This document shows, piece by piece, positions 6,576-11,500 of a stretch of DNA of 11,500 nucleotides. The number at the start of each line of letters is the position of its first letter. The first letter of the stretch is position 1. The position numbers were made by a program, and so were the translations under genes. The notes under the pieces were generated by a model that saw only the letters and a program-made list of their open reading frames with translations, ran no database searches and was not told where the DNA came from. The DNA is taken from the NCBI GenBank assembly GCA_964455095.1, contig CAYVUV010000019.1:1-11500 (forward strand), read 5' to 3'. This DNA is from CAYVUV01 sp964455095. GTDB taxonomy: Bacteria > Desulfobacterota > Binatia > HRBIN30 > CADEER01.

Positions 6576-7256
6576 CTAGCCGCCGTGCGGCGCCGCGGCG
6601 CCGCGCCGCCGCACCTGCACGGTGTCGCCGTCCTGCACCAGCACCGTCTCCGCCATGTCGACGAACAGCCCCGTGCCGACGACGCCCGGCATCGCACACA
6701 GTGTCAGGTCGAGCTGGCCGGGGTCGGCGATCTTCGTCACCCGGCAGTCGAGGATGTGGTTGCCGTTGTCAGTCACCACGGTCTTGCCGTTCGCCGTGCG
6801 CAGCAGCGGCGGGTACCCGAGCGCGGTGAGCCGGCGGGTGCACAGCGCGGCGCCAAACGGCACCACCTCGACCGGCAGGCTGCCGCGCTCGCCGAGGGCC
6901 GACACCAGCTTCTCGGTACCGACCAGGATCACCAGGCGGCGCGAGGCGGCCGCGACGATCTTCTCGCGCACCAGGGCACCGCCGTAGCCTTTGATCAGAT
7001 TCAGCTGGGGGTCGACCTCATCGGCGCCGTCGAAGGTCACGTCGATCTCCGGCACTGCATCGATGGTCGTCAGCGGGATGCCGAGCTCGGTGGCCAGGTC
7101 GGCCGTCGATTGCGACGTCGGCACGCCGCGCACCCGCAGCCCCGCTTGCACCCGCGCGCCGAGGGCGCGAACAAACGCCACCGCCGCGCGCCCGGTGCCG
7201 AGACCGATCGTCATCCCGTCCGCCACCAGCTCCAGTGCTTGCTCCGCCGCCGTCAT
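6576..7256 (-). CDS. rpiA: ribose-5-phosphate isomerase A
   Basis: A 226-aa cytoplasmic enzyme interconverting ribose 5-phosphate and ribulose 5-phosphate in the non-oxidative pentose-phosphate pathway. Seen: the phosphate-loop GLGTG (18-22), DGADEVD (76-82), KGYGGALVREKIVA with Lys89 and the catalytic base Glu98, Lys116, DNGNHILDC and PGVVGTGLF. These correspond to E. coli Asp81, Asp84, Lys94, Glu103 and Lys121. The loop reads GTGRAA where E. coli has GTGSTA, a variant I believe also occurs in other bacterial RpiA proteins. ATG 7256 has AAAGGAG 14 nt upstream, rather far, but no closer in-frame start exists. First gene of a two-gene operon with glk. The C-terminal tail is Arg/Ala-rich and probably disordered. 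Confidence 0.96.
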   Translation of the reverse strand: MTAAEQALELVADGMTIGLGTGRAAVAFVRALGARVQAGLRVRGVPTSQSTADLATELGIPLTTIDAVPEIDVTFDGADEVDPQLNLIKGYGGALVREKIVAAASRRLVILVGTEKLVSALGERGSLPVEVVPFGAALCTRRLTALGYPPLLRTANGKTVVTDNGNHILDCRVTKIADPGQLDLTLCAMPGVVGTGLFVDMAETVLVQDGDTVQVRRRGAAAPHGG

Positions 7257-7289
7257 TGCCGCGCGCCGCGCTCCTTTCGCGCGCCCCGT

Positions 7290-7317
7290 ATACTACTTCG
7301 GCACGGGCGAATGACAG
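7290..7317 (-). promoter_or_regulatory. candidate sigma-70-type promoter of rpiA-glk
   Basis: On the minus strand, CTGTCA (7312-7317, 4 of 6 matching TTGACA) and TAGTAT (7290-7295, 4 of 6 matching TATAAT) are separated by 16 nt. A transcript from here would begin near 7283, giving a leader of about 27 nt before ATG 7256 that contains the AAAGGAG site. This is the only promoter-like pair I see in the 104-nt gap upstream of rpiA. It is inferred from the match alone. Confidence 0.4.
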
Positions 7318-7360
7318 CCCGGCGCGAGGCTGCGAGGAAGTCGCTCGGACCGCCCGCGGA

Positions 7361-8233
7361 TTATTCCGCCCCAACCACCTCCCGGCGGGCGATGCCGATG
7401 ACGTTGGGGATGGGCAGGGCGCTCGAGTTGCCCTCGCTGACCACGAAGCCGGTGCCGTGGCTGCCGACGAACTCGTGCTCCTGCCCGCCGCTGTCGATGT
7501 AGAGCTGCGCTTCGGGTCCGCCTTCCACATACATGGCGCGGCGCAGGTCGAGGGGCAGGGCGAGCAGTATGTCGATCAGGTCGTGCGTGCTGTACGGCGA
7601 GCGGACGTGCATGAACAGCACCCGCCCCTGGCCGTCGGTGCCGATGGCGGTGGTGCTCCACTTCTCCGGGCGCTGCGTCCAGACGTTGCGGCCGTCGCAG
7701 CCGATCATGCGAATGCTCTGCACCAGCGTGCCGTAGCGCGGCCGCAAGGCCGCGAAGTCCTGACAGGTGCGGTCGATGATCTGCACCGCCGGCACGCCGT
7801 CGTCCAGCCGGTCGAAGGCCAGCACGGTGTTGTCCTTCGAGACCCAACGATTGTTGACGTGCGTGCGGGTCTGCATGAGCGAGACGCTGCTGCGGTAGTC
7901 GGTCTGGTACATGCTGGCGTTGATCGCCGCCGCCAGGCCGTGGCGCTTGGCCCACTCGCGCGCGGTCCGCGCGCCGCCGCTCGGCTCGGCCGAGGCGTTG
8001 AACAGCTTGAGCTCGAAGCGCACAGGATCGATGCGCAGCACGCGCACCGTGGAGTCGCCGGAGGCGCTCGGCTGGGGGGCCGGCAGCATCGCCAACTCCA
8101 GCCCGGGCTCGAGCGTCTCCCACTGCGCGCCCGCCGGGGCCGCGCCGAGACCCATCGCGCCCGCTGCCGCGGCGGCCAGCAGCAGCGTCCAGGCGCGGCC
8201 GCGCCGGCGCCGCACCCGTCGACTCGTTTCCAT
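7361..8233 (-). CDS. exported phosphodiester glycosidase (DUF2233/NAGPA) family protein
   Basis: A 290-aa protein with an N-terminal export signal: an Arg-rich n-region (residues 5-13), a hydrophobic core (about 14-33) and a likely cleavage after PAGA (36). The rest resembles the phosphodiester glycosidase domain (formerly DUF2233), related to the human lysosomal uncovering enzyme NAGPA. Seen are the INASMYQ motif (104-110), a TTAIGTD strand, and YVEGGPEAQLY (235-245), matching the family's DGG-type active-site segment. Cys158 and Cys179 could form a disulfide. Bacterial members are thought to act on cell-envelope or secreted glycoconjugates, but the substrate here is unknown. ATG 8233 is chosen. 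A GTG at 8263 would add 10 residues ahead of the signal. GGAG lies 12 nt before the ATG. It is transcribed separately from rpiA-glk and divergently from the TPR operon. Confidence 0.82.
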   Translation of the reverse strand: METSRRVRRRRGRAWTLLLAAAAAGAMGLGAAPAGAQWETLEPGLELAMLPAPQPSASGDSTVRVLRIDPVRFELKLFNASAEPSGGARTAREWAKRHGLAAAINASMYQTDYRSSVSLMQTRTHVNNRWVSKDNTVLAFDRLDDGVPAVQIIDRTCQDFAALRPRYGTLVQSIRMIGCDGRNVWTQRPEKWSTTAIGTDGQGRVLFMHVRSPYSTHDLIDILLALPLDLRRAMYVEGGPEAQLYIDSGGQEHEFVGSHGTGFVVSEGNSSALPIPNVIGIARREVVGAE

Positions 8234-8299
8234 TGCGTTGCCCGTCTCCACGACTGTAACCACAACCGCCGCGGCGGCTCAACGCCGCACGCACGGGGC

Positions 8300-8327
8300 T
8301 TGATAGACCGGTCCCGGCGGTTATGTT
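8300..8327 (+). promoter_or_regulatory. candidate promoter of the lipoprotein operon
   Basis: TTGATA (8300-8305, 5 of 6 matching TTGACA) and TATGTT (8322-8327, 4 of 6 matching TATAAT) are spaced by 16 nt in the divergent gap between the DUF2233 gene and the TPR gene. The expected transcription start near 8334 leaves almost no leader before TTG 8340 and about 18 nt before GTG 8352. The same gap contains a perfect 12-bp palindrome, CCGCCGCGGCGG (8266-8277). Confidence 0.45.
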
Positions 8328-8339
8328 ACTTGAGAACGC

Positions 8340-10127
8340 TTGGACCCCCACGTGGTACCCTCTTACTCGAACCCAGTCATCCTGCTCGGCGCCACCCTGC
8401 TTCTCCTGAACGGGTGCGCCACTCTGCACCTGCGCTCGACGCCGTCCCCGGATGGTCTGCCGGCGCTGGAGCTCGGTGCGGCAGAGACCGAGCAGGTGCC
8501 GATTCCGCCCGAGGGGCGCGCCCTCGGCCAATATCTGAAGGGCACGCTGGCGCTCAGCGACGGCGATCAAGACGCCGCCCTGGAGGCCTTCGAGCAAGCG
8601 GCACAGGCCGATCCGGGCTCGGCCGTGCTGCGCCACAAGCTGGCCGGCTTGTATGTGCGCAAGGGCCTGCTGCCCCAGGCGCTCGAGCAGTGCCAGGCGG
8701 CAGTCGATATGGACCCCACCGACACCGAGAGCCGCCTGCTGCTCGCCGACGTGCTGTCGTCGATGGAGCGCGACTCCGACGCCATCATCCAGTACGAGAC
8801 GGTACTCAACGAAGATCCCGGCAACCAGAAGGCTCGCCTGTTGCTGGGCATTCTGTACGGCAAGGTGGGACAGTACGACCGCGGCATCGCGGTGTTGGAG
8901 CGGCTGACCGAGCTCGAGCCCGATTCCTTCCTCGCCTTCTACTATCTCGGACGCGTGCAGGCGGCGGCGCAGAACTTCGATGCGGCCGAGACTGCCTACA
9001 AGGAAGCGCTGCGCCTCAACCCGCAGGCAGAGCCCGCGCTCGTCGATCTCGCCCTGCTCTACGAGTCGCAGAAGCGCCCCGAAGAAGCCATCAAGCTGTA
9101 TGAGCAAGTGGTCGAGTCGAGCCCGCACCGGGCCCTGATCCGCCGCCGGCTCGGCGGACTCTACGTGCGCCAGCGCAAGTTCGACGACGCGCTGACACAA
9201 TTTCGCGAGCTGGAGAAGATCGACAACGATCCGCTCGACACCCGTACCAAGATCGGGTTGATCCTGCTCGAAACCGGCGACTACGAACGCGCCGCCGACG
9301 AGTTCAGCCTGGTGCTCGCCGTCGAGCCGGAAAACCATCGCATCCGCTACTACCTGGCCTCGGTCTACGAGGAGACGCACGCCTACGAGCGGGCGATGGA
9401 GGAGTTCCGCCGCATCCCGCCGGATCACGAGTGGTTCGTCGACGCGCGCATCCACGTCGCCTACCTGCTGCAGCAACAGGGCAACCTCGAGGGCGCCATC
9501 GACGAAGTCGAAGACGCCCGCAAGGTGAAGCCCGACGACGAGGACCTGCTCAGTTTCCTCGCCGGGCTCTACCGCGAGAACAAGAAGACCAAGCGCGCCA
9601 TCCGTCTGATGGAACAGCTCGTCGCGCAGCACCCCGAGAACGATCGCTATCACTTCACGCTCGGCGCGCTGTACGACGAGAAGAAGAGCATGAAGGACCG
9701 CGTCGTGCCGCAGATGATGAAGGCGATCGAGCTCAACCCGCAGAATGCGGCGGCGCTCAACTACCTCGGCTACACGTACGCCGAGCAGGGTGTGCGGCTC
9801 GACGAGGCGGAGACCTTGATTCGCCGCGCTCTGGCCATCACGCCCGAAGACGGCTTCTTCGTCGACAGCCTCGGGTGGGTGTTCTACCAGCGCGGCGAGT
9901 ACGACCGCGCCATCGAGACCCTCGAGCGCGCGGTGGCGCTGGCCAACGACGACCCCACCATCACCGAGCACCTCGGCGACGCCTACCGCCGGGGCGGCCG
10001 CTCCGCCGAAGCCCTGCGCGTCTACCAGGATGCGCTCGGGCGCAGCAAGGATACGGTGCAAGCCGAGCGCTTGCGCGGAAAAATCGAGGAGTTGCAGGCG
10101 TCGGGGAGCCGCCGAGGGGACTCCTGA
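8340..10127 (+). CDS. TPR-repeat lipoprotein (LbcA-like)
   Basis: A 595-aa lipoprotein made almost wholly of about 15 tetratricopeptide repeats (residues about 60-575). It has a hydrophobic signal and lipobox LNGC with lipidated Cys26. The +2 residue is Ala, so by the E. coli sorting rule it would go to the outer membrane, facing the periplasm. The C-terminal LNYLGYTYAEQG...DSLGWVFYQRGEYDRAIETLERA stretch is typical of the proteobacterial TPR lipoproteins encoded beside lolB. The Pseudomonas member LbcA scaffolds the protease CtpA for turnover of peptidoglycan hydrolases. A matching role here is inference. The start is uncertain: TTG 8340 is the furthest upstream possible (stop codon at 8331), and GTG 8352 is the alternative. 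Oddly, either signal lacks a positively charged n-region. Its stop codon directly abuts the next ATG. Confidence 0.9.
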   Translation: MDPHVVPSYSNPVILLGATLLLLNGCATLHLRSTPSPDGLPALELGAAETEQVPIPPEGRALGQYLKGTLALSDGDQDAALEAFEQAAQADPGSAVLRHKLAGLYVRKGLLPQALEQCQAAVDMDPTDTESRLLLADVLSSMERDSDAIIQYETVLNEDPGNQKARLLLGILYGKVGQYDRGIAVLERLTELEPDSFLAFYYLGRVQAAAQNFDAAETAYKEALRLNPQAEPALVDLALLYESQKRPEEAIKLYEQVVESSPHRALIRRRLGGLYVRQRKFDDALTQFRELEKIDNDPLDTRTKIGLILLETGDYERAADEFSLVLAVEPENHRIRYYLASVYEETHAYERAMEEFRRIPPDHEWFVDARIHVAYLLQQQGNLEGAIDEVEDARKVKPDDEDLLSFLAGLYRENKKTKRAIRLMEQLVAQHPENDRYHFTLGALYDEKKSMKDRVVPQMMKAIELNPQNAAALNYLGYTYAEQGVRLDEAETLIRRALAITPEDGFFVDSLGWVFYQRGEYDRAIETLERAVALANDDPTITEHLGDAYRRGGRSAEALRVYQDALGRSKDTVQAERLRGKIEELQASGSRRGDS

Positions 10128-10916
10128 ATGCGGCAGCTGGCCCTGGCGGCGGCCGTGGCCGCGCTGGCCGTTGGATGTGCTGCTCGCCAGGAAGTGCCGC
10201 TCCCGAGCGCTGTAAGCGGACCCGTGCCGGAGGCGGCCGAGTTGGTCCGCGCCCTGGCCGCGCGCCGCGCGGCGATCCACAGCGTGCGCGCGCTGGCGCG
10301 CACCAGCTTTACCTCGCCGGAGGAATCGCGCCGCGCCAAGCAAGTGATCGTCGCCGCGCGCCCCGACAGACTGCGCTTGGAGATATTGTCGGTGTTCGGC
10401 GCCGTCTTCGTGCTGGTCACTGACGACGGGGCGCTGACCGCCTACGCGCCGGAGGAAAAGGCCGTCTACCGGGGCGCCGCAACGGCCGGGAATCTCGCCC
10501 GCTACGCGCAGGTCGACATGCCGGTGACCACCGCGGTCGACCTGCTGCTCGGCACGCCGCCGATGCGCGACGATCGCGACGGGGTGGTCTCGCGCGACGG
10601 CGCGGCGGTGCAGCTGTGGCAGGACGCCGGTCGCGACGTGCGCGTGGTGTGGTTCAACGCCGCCCTCGAACCGGTGCGCTACGAACAGCGCGACGCCGAC
10701 GGGTTCGTGCAGCTGCGCGCGACCTTCGACGGCTACGCCGACGTCAATGGCGTGCGCCTGCCGACGCAGCTCGGCTTCGAGCTGCCGGCCACGCAGCGCC
10801 AGATCACCATCGCGCTGCGCGATCCGGAAGTGAACCCGGCACTGCCCGATGCGATCTTCGCCGTCGAGTCGCCGCCCGGCGTGCGCGAGATCGATCTCGA
10901 CCAGGAGGTCCATTGA
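10128..10916 (+). CDS. LolB-like / DUF4292 outer-membrane lipoprotein
   Basis: A 262-aa lipoprotein with signal and lipobox AVGC (Cys17; +2 Ala, predicted outer membrane). The pattern RPDRLRLEILSVFGAVFVLVTDDG (from about 78), then TAYAPEEKAVYRG and a DLLLGTPP segment (138-145), resembles LolB, the outer-membrane receptor that takes lipoproteins from LolA and inserts them. The C-terminal part (VRYEQRDADG, DVNGVRLPTQLGF, PDAIFAVESPPGV) is DUF4292-like. The hydrophobic VFGAVFVL stretch (89-96) sits where LolB has its membrane-inserting loop. True LolB activity is not proven. ATG follows the TPR stop codon with no spacer (TGAATG), and GAGGGGA (10114-10120) is its ribosome-binding site. Translation of the two genes is therefore likely coupled. 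Confidence 0.85.
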   Translation: MRQLALAAAVAALAVGCAARQEVPLPSAVSGPVPEAAELVRALAARRAAIHSVRALARTSFTSPEESRRAKQVIVAARPDRLRLEILSVFGAVFVLVTDDGALTAYAPEEKAVYRGAATAGNLARYAQVDMPVTTAVDLLLGTPPMRDDRDGVVSRDGAAVQLWQDAGRDVRVVWFNAALEPVRYEQRDADGFVQLRATFDGYADVNGVRLPTQLGFELPATQRQITIALRDPEVNPALPDAIFAVESPPGVREIDLDQEVH

Positions 10917-11500
10917 GCTGCCGCGCCGCCCTGGCGGCCGCTTGCGCCGGGTTGCTGCTCGCCGGCTGTCAGTCCGACTCCACCCCGTCCGCGCCGATTG
11001 CTGCGACCGCGCCAACCCCCGTGACCAGCGTGCAGCGGCTGTTCACGGCGACCATCTCGGATCCCAAGACGTTCAATCCGATTCTGGTCACCGATGCGGC
11101 GTCCGGCGCGGCCGTCGGCGACGTGTTCGACACGCTGGTGCGGCTCAACCCGAAGACCGCCGAGGTCGAGCCGTGGCTCGCCGAGCGGTGGGAAACGAGT
11201 GCGGACGGCACCGAGTGGACCTTCTACCTGCGCGCCGGCGTGCGCTGGCACGACGGCCAGCCGCTCACCGCGGCGGACGTGGTCTTCAGCTTCGACGCAC
11301 TCTACGACGCGCAGGTGCCGAACAGCCTGCGCCACATCCTGACCATCGACGGCAAGCGTATCCAGGTCGAAGCGCTCGACGCGCAGCGCGTTCTGCTGCG
11401 CCTGCCGCACTCCTTCGCGCCGCTGCTCAATTCGATCAGCGTGCCGATCGTCCCCAAGCACCTGCTCGCCGAATCGCTGGCCGCGGGGCGCTTCGCGCAG
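10913..11500 (+). CDS. peptide/nickel-type ABC transporter substrate-binding lipoprotein (partial, 3' end outside window)
   Basis: An open frame of 196 codons reaches the window edge, so the protein is cut. It starts at TTG 10913, whose bases overlap the previous stop codon (TTGA). AGGAGG (10903-10908) lies 4 nt upstream, and no other start is plausible before the signal. A lipobox LAGC with Cys19 (+2 Gln) follows a short hydrophobic signal. The mature part shows family SBP_bac_5 features: DPKTFNPILVTD, VFDTLVRLNP, LAERWETSADGTEWTFYLRAGVRWHDGQPLTAADVVFSFDAL (about 96-137), and PIVPKHLL. Such proteins bind oligopeptides, nickel complexes or sugars for ABC import. The ligand is unknown, and no permease or ATPase gene is visible. 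The tight overlap makes it the third gene of the lipoprotein operon. Confidence 0.9.
   Translation, partial: MSCRAALAAACAGLLLAGCQSDSTPSAPIAATAPTPVTSVQRLFTATISDPKTFNPILVTDAASGAAVGDVFDTLVRLNPKTAEVEPWLAERWETSADGTEWTFYLRAGVRWHDGQPLTAADVVFSFDALYDAQVPNSLRHILTIDGKRIQVEALDAQRVLLRLPHSFAPLLNSISVPIVPKHLLAESLAAGRFAQ

Noticed and set aside
5538..7502. A long plus-strand open frame (about 650 codons) opposite glk and rpiA.
   Set aside because: It lies antisense to two well-recognised enzymes. Its product is rich in Arg, Ala, Gly and His without a recognisable domain.
7293..11015. A very long open frame on the minus strand (about 1240 codons) opposite the DUF2233 gene and the lipoprotein operon.
   Set aside because: It is a shadow frame caused by high GC at third positions. 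Its translation is low-complexity and shows no family motif, while the genes it overlaps have clear domains and start signals.

Overview
This is a GC-rich, gene-dense bacterial chromosome window with ten complete protein-coding genes, one gene cut by the right edge, and no rRNA, tRNA, CRISPR or mobile element that I can see. Three consecutive predicted lipoproteins, one of them LolB-like, indicate a diderm (outer-membrane) bacterium. The high GC, codon use and gene mix would fit a Myxococcota-, Desulfobacterota- or Binatota-like lineage, but nothing in the window fixes the taxon.

Left part (1-4063): an SDR oxidoreductase (+) meets a half-size TauE/SafE transporter (-) tail to tail. Divergent from the transporter is a MEST-like alpha/beta hydrolase (+), followed by a large N-acyl-D-amino-acid deacylase-type amidohydrolase (+). 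These look like individually transcribed catabolic or accessory enzymes. Two GC-rich palindromes of similar design lie before the SDR gene and between the two hydrolases.

Middle part (4064-5573): a cold-shock protein gene with a long, less GC-rich leader faces a membrane acyl desaturase gene. Tandem hairpins lie between their 3' ends. Both products have known relatives in cold adaptation.

Right-middle part (5574-8233, minus strand): a secreted phosphodiester-glycosidase-family protein stands alone, and rpiA and glk form a short sugar-phosphate operon (15 nt apart) with its own candidate promoter.

Right part (8340-11500, plus strand): a tight operon of three lipoproteins. It holds a protein of about 15 TPRs, a LolB-like/DUF4292 protein and an extracellular solute-binding protein of the peptide-ABC (SBP_bac_5) type that runs off the window. 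The first two recall the Pseudomonas pair of LbcA-type TPR lipoprotein and LolB.

I found no clearly new multi-gene system. The most notable points are a catalytic Asn in place of the nucleophilic Asp in the MEST-like hydrolase, the lipoprotein operon, and several well-formed intergenic palindromes.
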